From Paulinella micropora (taxonomy: Eukaryota > Cercozoa > Imbricatea > Euglyphida), in the NCBI GenBank assembly GCA_009731375.1, contig BJOX01000032.1:426962-490961 (forward strand): a DNA stretch of 64,000 nucleotides, written 5' to 3'. The notes under the pieces are model-generated. The model worked only from the letters and a program-made list of their open reading frames with translations, was not told the DNA's origin and did no database searches. Position numbers and translations under genes: made by a program. Within the stretch, counting starts at the first letter, position 1; every line of letters begins with the position of its first letter. Of the stretch, positions 29,891 through 39,953 are shown one piece after another.

Positions 29891-31060
29891 CTACCACGTT
29901 AGCAGGCCTTTGAAAGAAGCGTAGTCGTCCACCGACGTCCATGATGCCTCAGCAAGCGCGTCCAGGCGCGGGATGACGATGTTCATCCTCTTGCTCGGCA
30001 TGGTCACCAACCATCGAACCGTGTCAAAGTCCCATCCCAGGAACGAATACTGCTGTCCGCAAAAGACCTCGTGCAACTCTATGACTATGCTGCTGAAAAA
30101 GTCCTTCAGCCTCTGCAAGCGCTTGCTGGCCACTCGTCCGTCCTTGGCTTGGGAGACGAGGTTGTCCAAGTAATTGTCAAAGAGTACCGCGGCCTGACCG
30201 GGCAGATGCTCTGCTATGATCCGCAGCAAGGCCATGAACCTGGCAAAGTTGTTACCCGCCGATACTTGACCGAACTTGCCACAGAGTTCAAGAAAGAAAT
30301 AGCGCTTGCCGTCATTGTCCCATGCAGCTGAGACTTGCTGGTAGAGGTCCTCCGCTCTCACGCCGATTTGCCGGTATGCGTCCTTGATGTCTCCGCCGAA
30401 ACCAAAACAACGCCGGCCTAGTCTAGCGATATTGGCCACGTGCTGAGCGAAAGTGAAATATGTCACTCCGTCGTCCATCCGTGGAGTAAGGTCATTGATG
30501 GACACGCCGCGTGGGTACGACGCGTGATTGATATTGCGTATAGCGTCTGACACAGAGTCCCACTTGCTTTTGGAATCGCAAACTCATACGCCACGACTGC
30601 CTGGTGCGTTCGGAAAGGGCGGCCGGTCGAACGGCCCCAAAGCTTTGCCCTCTGCCACCCTCTCATTCACCGCTTTCCATCGTTTCGCCTTGACTTCCGC
30701 CGTACCTTGGCGGGAATAGTCTCGCAAGAACTCTCCCACGCCTCGGTATCCCGTGGACTGCGCCGCACATGCCGCTCGGAACCACTCTTTCTCTGCGCTC
30801 GACAGATGCTTGCAATTGTCTGCTAAAGCTGCCAACACCCGGAGCCTCAGCGCTGTCTTGTACGTGGTTATCTCTCCCTCGAAAAATGGAAGTTTGATTC
30901 GTGGCTCTTGCCGGACTCGGCGTCGTCTCGGGAGGACTATCAGTTCAATGACCTCACGCCCCCGGCCGCGCACCGCGCGAAAGTCTGCAAGCACGATCCT
31001 CTGCATCGACTCCGGGGGGGGGGTCGCCCAGTGTCTTTCTCTGAGTCCCCGGCCCACCAA
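29891..31060 (-). pseudogene. Reverse transcriptase of the YR retrotransposon (one frameshift)
   Basis: Frame 31060-30584 gives EFLRDYSRQGTAEVKAKRW and ALGPFDRPPFPNAPGSRG, the N-terminal lead-in seen in DIRS-like RTs. The protein continues in another frame after a shift near 30560: NHASYPRGVSINDLTP (equivalent to the Y-P-x-G-x-S-V-N-D motif) and CFGFGGDIKDAYRQIGVR with the catalytic Asp. LFDNYLDNLVSQ sits where Y-x-D-D is expected, reading Y-L-D-N. SFLGWDFDTVRWLVTMP closes the palm. The second Asp of the box is Asn, which would impair polymerisation if real. Confidence 0.82.
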
Positions 31061-31089
31061 CAGTGCGTTGCCCAGGGCGCCCCCACCCA

Positions 31090-31460
31090 GTCGCTGATGC
31101 TACTCGGTGCCGCGGTAAGGATCACCACCTTCGCCTTGATGAAAAGCTCGATATCTGCTCGGGCAGCAGTTGCTTCCCACGGCATCCACCAGAACGACAG
31201 CCATGGTTGCGCGCGCTCGTCCTTTGGCGCCCCAAAGTCCGGGACCGGCGGCTGGTCCACTCTTGCCGCGCCCGCAAAGGCATCTGGTACCTCGACTGCA
31301 CCTAAGTTCTTGGGGATAAAAACAAACTTGACCGAGGCGCCCATAGCCTCTTCCGCCTCATGCTTCACCCTCTCCCACACACACGGCGAAAAAGGGCGTA
31401 AATTGAAAGCGGGCCTCGCGCCGAGGCGTTCGCGGTTTGACAACGGCACGGACGCCCCGG
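31090..31460 (-). other. Unassigned GC-rich open segment upstream of the YR RT
   Basis: A minus-strand frame reads KFVFIPKNLGAVEVPDAF, PWLSFWWMPWEAT and IELFIKAKVVILTAAP. It is in a different frame from the RT start and lies between the purine linker and RT. It looks like coding DNA (balanced composition, no stops for about 450 bases) but matches no family I can name. It may be the C-terminal part of Gag. Confidence 0.4.
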
Positions 31461-31599
31461 CGCGATGCCAAGCCAACGAAGGAAGAGGGGGAGAACAGAT
31501 TGCCGCGCCGGCCATCCGAGGGGCAGAGGCAGACGCAATGGCAGCAGCAGCAGCAACAGCACAAGCAGCAGACGCAGAGGTAGAAGCACAAGCAGCAGC

Positions 31600-33118
31600 A
31601 GCAGCCGCCGCAGAAGACGAAGAAGAAGAAGGAGAAGAAGGAGAAGAAGAAGAAGAAGAAGAAGAAGAAGAAGAAGAAGAAGAAGAAGAAGAAGAAGAAG
31701 AAGAAGAAGAAGAAGAAGAAGAAGAAGAAGAAGAAGAAGAAGAAAGGGGAAGGAGAAGGGGAAGGAGAAGAAGAAGAAGAAGAAGAAGAAGAAGAAGAAG
31801 AAGAAGAAGAAGAAGAAGACGAAGAAGACGAAGAAGAAGAAGAAGAAGAAGAAGAAGAAGAAGAAGAAGAAGAAGAAGAAGAAGAAGAACGAATAGAAGG
31901 AGAAGAAAGAATAGAAGGAGCAGAAGAAAGAAAAGAAGGAGAAGAAAGGATAGAGGGAGAAGAAAGGATAGAGGGAGAAGAAAGGATGGAAGGAGAAAAA
32001 AGAATAGAAGGATAAGAAGGAAAAGAAGAAGAAGAAGGAATAGGAGAAGAAGGAGAAGAAAGAATAGAAGGAGAAGGAGAAGAAAGAATAGAAGTAGAAA
32101 GAGAAGAAAGAATAAAAGGAGAAAGAGTAGAATGAGAAGAAGAGGAAGGAATAGCAGGAGAAGAAAGAATAGAAGGAGAAGGAGAAGAAATGATAGAAGG
32201 GAAAGAAGAAGAAAGGGTAGAGGGAGAAGGAGAAGAAAGAATAGAAGGAGAAAAAGAAATAGAAGGAGAGAGAGAAGCGAGAATAGAAGGAGAAGGAGAA
32301 GAAAGAACAGAAAGAGAAGAAGAAAGAATGGAAGGAGAAGGAGAAGAAAGAATAGATGGACAAGGAGAAGAAATAATAGAAGGAGAAGAACGAGTAGAAT
32401 GAGAAGAAGAAGAAAGAATAGAAGGAGAAGAAAGAGTGGGAGGAAAAGGGGAAGAAAGAATAGAAGGAGAGGGAGAAGAAAAGATAGAAGGAGAAGGAGG
32501 AGAAAGGACAGACGGAGAAGAAAGAATAGAAGGAGAAGAAAGAATAGAAAGAGAGGGAGAAGAAAGCATAGAAAGAGAGGGAGAAGAAAGAAAAGAAAGA
32601 GAAGGAGAGGGAGAAGAAAGGATAGAAGGAGAAGCGAGAAGGAGAAGAAAGAATAGGAGGAGAAGGAGAAGAAAGAATAGGAGGAGAAGGAGAAGAAAGA
32701 ATAGAAGGCGAAGAAAGACAAGAAGGAGAAGGAGAAGAAAGAATAGAAGGCGAAGAAAGACAAGAAGGAGAAGGAGAAGAGAGAATAAGAGAAGGAGAAG
32801 AACGAATAGAAGGAGAAAGAGAAGTAGAAGAAAGAATAGAAGGAGAAGGAGAAGAAAAAGCAGAATGAGAAGCAAGAATAGAAGGAGAAGAAAGAATAGA
32901 AGGAGAAGAAAGAAAAGAAAAAGGAGGAGCAGAAGGAGAAAAGAGAATAGAAGGAGAAGGAGACGAGAGAATAGAAGAAGAAGAGAGAACAGGAGGAGAA
33001 GGAGAAGAAAGAATAGAAGGAGAAGGAGAAGAAAGAATAGAAGGAGGAGGAGAAGAAAGAACAGAAGGAGGAGAAGGAAAAGAAAGAACAGAAGCAGAAG
33101 AAACGGAATAGAAGGGGA
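31600..33118. repeat. 1.5-kb purine-only tract: (GAA)n and GAAGGA-type minisatellite
   Basis: The + strand is almost entirely A and G from about 31617 to 33115. The first ~270 bases are pure GAA with two GGAAGG interruptions. The remainder is a degenerate minisatellite built from GAAAGAATAGAAGGAGAAGG units. All six frames stay open over long stretches and give Lys/Glu/Arg or Ser/Phe/Leu strings; these are not proteins. The same repeat resumes at 41475, across the inserted Copia-3. Confidence 0.97.
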
Positions 33119-33125
33119 GGGAGAG

Positions 33126-33511
33126 TAAGCAATAATTTCACGACATAACATTACCTTTTATGGTCAATTTCACGACATAACATTTATATTTGACCGGATC
33201 ATATTATTACCATTTTCATATTTCGTGTCATAATTATTATTCGTTACGTTGATATTACCGTTATTCACATTAGTTGCCAGTTAGTATAGATTGGCCCATA
33301 CTGAATCATCACTTGAATTTCTGACCACAAGATCAGTATATAAATTTGTGGTATTTATTTCACTATAAATTTATGGTAAATTAGATTGAGTTTCAGTCAT
33401 TGGTTCTAACCATTGATTAAATTCATTATTGTTCCTTCAACCTTTGATCAAAGTGCCTCAGCGCAAAAGATTATTCAAGTATCCGGAGACTAATGTCTAC
33501 TAGTGTACTTA
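33126..33511 (+). repeat. 5' LTR of Copia-3 (contains the Gag start codon)
   Basis: Matches 41080-41471 across GGTCAATTTCACGACATAAC, TGGCCCATACTGAATCATC and CCTTTGATCAAAGTGCCTC. A TATA-like TATATAAAT is at 33337-33345. The shared sequence runs through ATGTCTACTAGTGTACTTAC, so the Gag ATG (33493) lies inside the repeat. Confidence 0.9.
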
Positions 33512-34843
33512 CTGGTTATGAAGCCTTGGATGCGCCCCGTTACCAACTCAAGCTACCGAAATTCCCGAAAAGACCCATCGATGAATTTGACCTTTTGGAA
33601 ATCCCAATTTTTCGCTTTTTTATTGGGCGTGGACGCACGCTACATACTACTTCTGGAAGAACAAGAATCGCCCTACTCGGTACAAGAGATTGCTACAATC
33701 TACGCAAGTACCAGAACTACTGGACTAAGACCCACCCACCCCGCCCCTAACAACATTACTGGATCTGGACTGTCAGCACCTGGGTCTACGACCACCTCGA
33801 CAGCAAGACAGTCGAGAAGGAGGAGCGATGACGACGAAGATGATGAAGCATACGGATCGAGACGTGGCGACTCATCATCGAGCAGCTCGTCATCACTGAC
33901 CAGCTCGTCCTCAAGCAGCCCATCCTCGACCAACCCGTCCTCAGGTAGCCAAGCACCCGCCCTCTTGCCTACTATCAACGTACCAACTGACCTGGATACA
34001 CTTTTCAGCCAAGCAGACTACATCAAAGCACAGATCCATGTCCGCTGCTTCCTTGTGGAAGCATGCCAAGAGTCGACAGCTCTACTGACCGTCCAACGAG
34101 CAGGAACCAACCCAGCGGTGATCTGGACAGCGATCTGCGAGCGATTCGGCAGCAAAGGATCGGTTTCCATCGCTCGCCTACTAATGCAGCTGTTCGAGAC
34201 AAAGCTGAAGTCAAGCAATGGCCTACCAGCATGGATGGAGCTCTTGACCCAACGCTTCGAGCGCCTACAATCAAGAGGAGTGCATCTACCTGATGAATTC
34301 AGAGTCGTATTCTTGCTCTTTAAACTTAAGGAGTGCGCCTCTCTATCTATGGGGGATGTAGGGGGAACTATGTATTGGTCTCGTGCTGATGCTGACAAAC
34401 CACGTTATAATGAGATATGTTCACTCATCTTACAAGCATACCATGCTAACCAACTCTCTGCTGCCTCATCTAGGTCCTCGACAGCCCTGTTCACTTCGGC
34501 CACACCCGTTGCTATCAACAAAGACATCCGATGTCTCAACTGCAACCGACGAGGACACATTGCGGCCCAGTGTCGATCCACCTGCATGAAACGAGTCTGC
34601 GAGGGCCGACCGAAACACTCTGGGTCTGAATGCCCAGTCCGCAGACGACCCACGCAGCCAAACTCGAACACACGTCGCGATGGTCGAGGGGAGGACCGAA
34701 TCAACGAGGACGTGGAGGCCAACCTAGACAGACCAACACAAGACGGATTCAACGATCGTGCGGACAAGCCAACGCGACAACCGAAGTGGAAGCCACGGAG
34801 GACGTCGATGATCCAACAGGCGACCCACCCGAGATATGGCTGA
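33493..34843 (+). pseudogene. Copia-3 Gag (one homopolymer frameshift)
   Basis: Starts MSTSVLTGYEALDAPRYQ, then LKLPKFPKRPIDEFDLLEI. The frame shifts in a T run near 33615-33625 and continues LLGVDARYILLLEEQESPYS. After a Ser-rich, low-complexity segment comes the capsid core: TLFSQADYIKAQIHVRCFL, VIWTAICERFGSKGSVSIA, LPAWMELLTQRFERLQSRG, FLLFKLKECASL. It ends with a knuckle CLNCNRRGHIAAQC (C-x2-C-x4-H-x4-C) and a second cluster CMKRVCEGRPKHSGSEC. Role: capsid and RNA packaging of virus-like particles. Apart from the one indel it looks complete. Confidence 0.9.
33514..33525 (+). promoter_or_regulatory. Primer-binding site, half-tRNA(Met) type
   Basis: GGTTATGAAGCC lies two bases after the LTR and is identical to 11263-11274. 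Its complement matches a tRNA-Met anticodon arm. It is also read as codons 8-11 of Gag (G-Y-E-A). Confidence 0.6.
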
Positions 34844-37293
34844 TGCATTCCGCCGACTCAGACGACGAACGACCCGGACCAGAGGAGGACGAACCATCGC
34901 AAGAAGAAGTAGCCTACGTACAAAGGGGAAGTAGGTACAGAAATAGAGCAGGACCTATCCAACTGTCTCCTCTAACACCCACTTCTGATACCTATAACCC
35001 TCCCACCCCCACTGAAGCATCGCCCGCACCGCACCCTGATTACGTGGAAGACCCGACGAGACGCCCAGACATCCCATGGAGCTCGCTGACAATCACACAA
35101 CGCATGGACGAGAACGACTACAGACGTGCCTACGTTCAATGGACGCACATGCGGGACGCATTTCGAGCGACCCCACAAGGATTCCCTGTCCCACCTGCCC
35201 ATTGGCCGCGACCTTGGTGCCCCCTTGGAACACCCCTCAACTATTTCCTTCCAAGAACGGATCCGTGGATGTTACCATCGCTGCTAGTTCAAGACGCGCC
35301 CGGCTCAACAGGTATTGAGCACATCGTACTGCGGACAAGATGCCCGAGACGAGCACGACGTGAACCAGGTAGTTCACCGCAACAACCGCCGGAAACAACT
35401 ACACAATCCCCGCGCGTGCCAACACAGAGCTTTATGAGCTCACCTGCACCGGAAGACAGGACGACATCAGAGCAAGACCGTCAAGAAGAGCAACCTACCT
35501 CAACGCCCATCGGAGAACATCGACAGCGACAGTTGAGTTCAACCAGCGCAGAGGACACCTCGATGAGCGAAACACCGCCTACCCCGTCAATGGCATACAA
35601 TGAGGAATCGCCCATTTCAAGTTTCACGGTACCTATCCCACCGAACCTGCAGACCGAGTGCTTTACCCCGTTGGCCCCGACGACGACTTCAGCGAATGCA
35701 TCTACGGACAACAAGGACGCAATAAGACGCATACAAGCCATCGAAGCATTACCCTACGGCCAACCAGTGCAATACAGACGTGTACCTGGAGTTTCACAGC
35801 CAACAGAACGACGATACACCTTCGCTTGGACAGATGCACATCATTGCTTTCGTCACCCTACCACCGATGAGCTGGCCTACTGGAGCATCGTGAAGGACTT
35901 CCGACTACTCCCGGAGAACTGGGCACTAACCAAACCAGACTGCGTCGACTGCAAGACTATACGCGAAACCAGACGCGGCAGCATTAGATGGGATTGCACC
36001 TACTGCGGCAACCAAGAAGGGAAACTGAAGCGTTGCAGCGGATGTCAACTCGTCTACTACTGCAACACCGATCATCAGAGGACCGATTGGCCGGCACACA
36101 AAGAGTTCTGCAACATGGCCAAGCGGCATCCACTCATCAACCGACTTCGAGAAAGGGGAACGAGATACGATCTACTCGGCATACCAACGGACCAGCCCGA
36201 GCTAGGCGACCTCGCATTTCAACATCTGTTACGTTACCGTGAAGGTGGACCACACGCACCACTGTTCATAGACACACCCACAATGGTAGATATGGCGATG
36301 AGCCTAGATGAATTTACGACGAGGGGGAGACGTGTGGACCCCAGGACGGCCACAATGGCACAATCACACGCCCACCTTAACTTCACGGAAAACGAAGAAG
36401 ACTACGAGGTGACCTCTTCGACACCGAATGCGAACTTAGCTGCGCTCGCCGCTACCACGCCGGACATACCCAACTTCGACGAAGCGTATACAATCAACGA
36501 GACGGACCCACCATGGACTATGCTCCCACCACCTCCAAGCGGAACAGATGAGACCGGACAAGAACAGCACGAACCCTACGGTGTAGGTGCAGCAGGCGAA
36601 AGATGGCGAGAACAACTGGAGAAGCAACTGAAACGCATACTCAACATACCCGACACGCCGTCCGATGTGAAGCGTTCACCGCCTCCAGCACCATACACAC
36701 CTGAAATAGAACCACTGTTCAACGACAACGTGAGACCACCGCTCAACTATTACCCACCTGCCGGACGTGTGGAAGCTGAAGAACTACGCGAACGCCTACG
36801 ACGTCATGACTACTCACACACATTCGAATTCGTGTTAATGGCAGACGTATTTGACGAATTAGAAGCAATAAGGGACCCGAAAGAAGATACCACAGACGTA
36901 GCAACCATCCCTGACGAAGATGCAACTGACGACATCGACGACCCGGAGCTCGACGACCCTGAACATGAGAACTATCTCTACCCACCCGCCCTGGACTTCG
37001 CCAACGTACGCGAGTGGCAATACTACGTCAACAGGCATCCAGAGCTGGAATATTTGGAGTTCAAGAACATGGACGAATACAACAGATGGATGCAGGAGAC
37101 AATGGACTTAGAACGGGCAGAGCTCAAGCGCCCTATGGTCAACTATGTGCTAATGGCCGACGGCAATCCCCCTGACGTGGTCGACAGCGCATGCAACCGA
37201 TGGCTATTCCATGAGAAGGCGCCTATCGACCCCAAGTCTATCCGCGAAGAGAAACCGGCTTTAATAACATATCTGGTAAGCCGCTTCCGGTGA
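34630..37293 (+). CDS. Copia-3 MYND-finger region with protease (887 residues)
   Basis: Follows Gag in an overlapping frame. DIPWSSLTITQRMDENDY and ATPQGFPVPPAHWPRPW form the conserved block shared with Copia-2. DAHHCFRHPTTDELAYW and LLPENW precede a MYND finger near 35990: RWDCTYCGNQEGKLKRC, SGCQLVYYCNTDHQRTDW, HKEFC. The fifth-to-sixth ligand region has H where Cys is usual (NTDHQ instead of x-x-x-C-Q), so one zinc ligand is changed. LGDLAFQHLLRYREGGP follows, as in the other elements. A long acidic linker leads to PPDVVDSACNRWLFHEK, where the retropepsin D-S/T-G reads D-S-A. This is the largest uninterrupted frame in the window. Confidence 0.88.
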   Translation: MPSPQTTHAAKLEHTSRWSRGGPNQRGRGGQPRQTNTRRIQRSCGQANATTEVEATEDVDDPTGDPPEIWLMHSADSDDERPGPEEDEPSQEEVAYVQRGSRYRNRAGPIQLSPLTPTSDTYNPPTPTEASPAPHPDYVEDPTRRPDIPWSSLTITQRMDENDYRRAYVQWTHMRDAFRATPQGFPVPPAHWPRPWCPLGTPLNYFLPRTDPWMLPSLLVQDAPGSTGIEHIVLRTRCPRRARREPGSSPQQPPETTTQSPRVPTQSFMSSPAPEDRTTSEQDRQEEQPTSTPIGEHRQRQLSSTSAEDTSMSETPPTPSMAYNEESPISSFTVPIPPNLQTECFTPLAPTTTSANASTDNKDAIRRIQAIEALPYGQPVQYRRVPGVSQPTERRYTFAWTDAHHCFRHPTTDELAYWSIVKDFRLLPENWALTKPDCVDCKTIRETRRGSIRWDCTYCGNQEGKLKRCSGCQLVYYCNTDHQRTDWPAHKEFCNMAKRHPLINRLRERGTRYDLLGIPTDQPELGDLAFQHLLRYREGGPHAPLFIDTPTMVDMAMSLDEFTTRGRRVDPRTATMAQSHAHLNFTENEEDYEVTSSTPNANLAALAATTPDIPNFDEAYTINETDPPWTMLPPPPSGTDETGQEQHEPYGVGAAGERWREQLEKQLKRILNIPDTPSDVKRSPPPAPYTPEIEPLFNDNVRPPLNYYPPAGRVEAEELRERLRRHDYSHTFEFVLMADVFDELEAIRDPKEDTTDVATIPDEDATDDIDDPELDDPEHENYLYPPALDFANVREWQYYVNRHPELEYLEFKNMDEYNRWMQETMDLERAELKRPMVNYVLMADGNPPDVVDSACNRWLFHEKAPIDPKSIREEKPALITYLVSRFR

Positions 37294-38571
37294 GGACGCG
37301 GGCTACTGCCACTCCGACGTGGCTCAATGGTTATGGTCAATCGGTTAAACAGTCATTTCCCAACTCACTCATATCACCGTCATTACCATTCAACCTTGTT
37401 CCCACCCCACGCCTTGACCATGACATGCACAAAACAATCATCCATCAAAATGGTCAAGTATTCATCTATGACAAGCCCATAACACTTGACAAGAAGAACA
37501 TACTAGCAAGGGGGAGGCTCAATTCACACTTGCTATACGAGTTAGATAAGCCAGGAATGACACCACTTGACCCTCGTCAAAGATATATACCATACAGGTA
37601 CAAGCAGAGAGAACAACTGTCACTGGCTGCAACCATCGACAACCTACCAGACCTTGCATTATGGTCAGTCAATCCTCTCCCATCACATGCACCGTACGAT
37701 CCAATGATCCTACACAGAGCTCTGATGCATGCAAACCCACTCATAATGAACGAGTTTGCAAAGAGCGTAGGCAGACGCATCGCTGGCAAAGATTGGATGC
37801 GTCTGGTACGTGCATGTTATGGATGCAATAGGGCAAACCTAGCAAACCCCCTATGTACAGAGGTAACTATCTAGACCTAGAATATAAGCAAGGTGAAGCA
37901 CTCAACATAGATTTCAGCGGCCCATTCCCCGTAATGTCAAGATACGGTAACTACTACAGAGGGGGAGTGACATGTTCTCGCTCTAAGTTTGCTTGTGACC
38001 TCTACACACCTACCCGCGAAGCTAAGCTTTACATGCCACATTTAACACGCATATTTGCTTTCTTTGAACGACAGTCAGGCAACAAACTAAAGCAGATAAG
38101 AGCAGATGGCGAGTTTGTCTCTAAAGTACTAAAAGACTATACAGACAAACACGACATCATCCTCAAAACCACCACACGTAACGAGCCTAACATGAACCCC
38201 TTTGCTGAAAGAATGAATAGGACAGACGACACACGCGCACTAGCAGCACAGTTAGATGCAGGCCTGCCTAACACATTTTGGGAGGACACACATAAAGCGA
38301 CACTAGCCATACGAATGGTCACGCCCCTTTGCAGAGGTAAGGACAAAGGCAAATCCCCTTNNNNNNNNNNAAGGACAAATGCAAATACCCTTGGGAATTG
38401 CTTATGGGCCGAAAACCTGTGCAATCGTTCGTGCAACCTTTCGGATGCCTCGCCTGGGTGAAAATGGAAACGACGAAAGCACAGCCTGTCGCCGCGCCAG
38501 GTACTCTCATTGGCTACAACATATTTCGTCGAGTCTATAAAATCCTCATTCACGACACCAAACAGCCACAG
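37290..38571 (+). pseudogene. Copia-3 GAG-pre-integrase and integrase
   Basis: The 37290 frame gives the HHCC region (LHRALMHANPLIM, CYGCN). After a frame change near 37853 the core reads GEALNIDFSGPFPVMSR (first Asp), GNKLKQIRADGEF (second Asp), then NMNPFAERMNRTDDTR (catalytic Glu) and LAIRMVTPLCRG. A 10-N gap (38361-38370) is flanked by an unmerged near-duplicate of about 20 bases. Beyond it come WELLMGRKPVQSF and PFGCLAWVKM, then GTLIGYNIFRRVYKILIHD. All three catalytic residues are present. Confidence 0.88.
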
Positions 38572-38600
38572 TAGAAAAACGTAATGTTCGTTTCGATACA

Positions 38601-39945
38601 ATGACTCGTGGCTACACATGCAAAATTCCTGCACGACCTTGGCAACCACTACTAGTGTCGCACAACATAACATCCTCCACCTCGCCTCCTACCACTAGCA
38701 TACCATCTACCCAGTCAGTCCAGTGGAAAAACGAGGACCAACTGCCACAATTTCAGGACTCCAACACACCCAGTGGCTGGTGGCCAACAAACCAACTGCC
38801 ACATTCCTCACAAAACACACTCGACACACTGGACGATGACACGACAACCCCACACACCACCAAGGCCACTTCAAGTCTTTACGTGCAACCAAGCCCATAT
38901 TTTGGCTCACTCCATCCCCCACCAAATGCATTTGCTCCCACTCCAGCAACAACGGTTGCACAAGAGAAAAAGACGAACACAGCACCTCGGCAAACGACAC
39001 AACACAACAGAGCAACATCAAACCCAGCCCAACACTCCTCATCTGCACCACAATTCCCTCTACCAGATAGATGGAGTAGTAACAAGGGCATACCACAAAC
39101 ATGGGATGGTGCTGCAATAACTTCAACAAACATAGTTGCTGGGCCCAGGCTTAGGAAACAAACACCAGCAAACCACCCCACTCATACCGCACACATTATT
39201 TTTGCTCATTAGTTTGAGGAAGAGGAAGAGGAGGCCTTAGGACAGGACAGCTATCGTTTGTTCACAAGAGTGTTACATATCCCACAGAAAACCATAAAGT
39301 CACACCCTCAGGTACATGCTGCTCAACTAGCCGAGTTACAAGGTTTGTTCGAATGCAAAGCACTGTAATGGGTACCTCGAGCCGCAGCAATAACAGCGAA
39401 TGTACCTCCTGTCCATACAACATTTGTTGATGCCATAAAGACAGATGAGTCTACAGGTCAGGAGAAATACAAATCGCGACTAGTAGCTTTAGGAAATAGG
39501 ATGAAAGAATACATTCATTACAATCCATATGAATGCTCTTGCCCCACCGCCCAACCAATGTTTCTTTTGCTACTAGTACCTTATGCTGCATTCAATGACC
39601 TCATGATCTCACCTCGACTTTTCACAAGCCTATTCCCATGCAGATATGAAAGACATTGCATTCGCCTTTCCGCCTAAGGGGTACGAAAACAAAAGCGACC
39701 CTTCAATGATTATATTATTGAAGAAAGCACTGTACGGAACCCCCCAGGCAGGGCGAAGGTGGTTTGACCATGTGTCTACTAATGTGAGAAGTATAGGATA
39801 TAAACAGTCAACATTAGACCCATGCAATTTCTTCCTACCTTCAAGACAGAAACTACCCCCCTATCTACTCCTGCGCACTGATGACTTGCTCGTGTTCATA
39901 ATACCAAAGACGAGCACAATGCCCTGTTCACCAAACTGAAACATT
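38601..39945 (+). pseudogene. Copia-3 linker and reverse transcriptase, first part
   Basis: A Thr/Pro/Gln-rich linker (38601-39212) is followed by RLFTRVLHIPQKTI, a TAA at 39366 inside the segment equivalent to F-R-W-V-P-R-A, then VHTTFVDAIKTDESTGQEKY. A frameshift near 39610 leads to LDFSQAYSHADMKDIAFAFP with the catalytic Asp and LKKALYGTPQAGRRWFDH. The catalytic box reads PYLLLRTDDLLVF, i.e. R-T-D-D where almost all Copia RTs have Y-V-D-D. A further shift near 39930 connects to the next frame. Confidence 0.88.
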
Positions 39946-39953
39946 CATTTAGA

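Noticed and set aside
30940-33151. Very long Lys/Glu/Arg and Ser/Leu/Phe frames on both strands
   Set aside because: The purine-only tract lacks stop codons in several frames by composition; not separate proteins.
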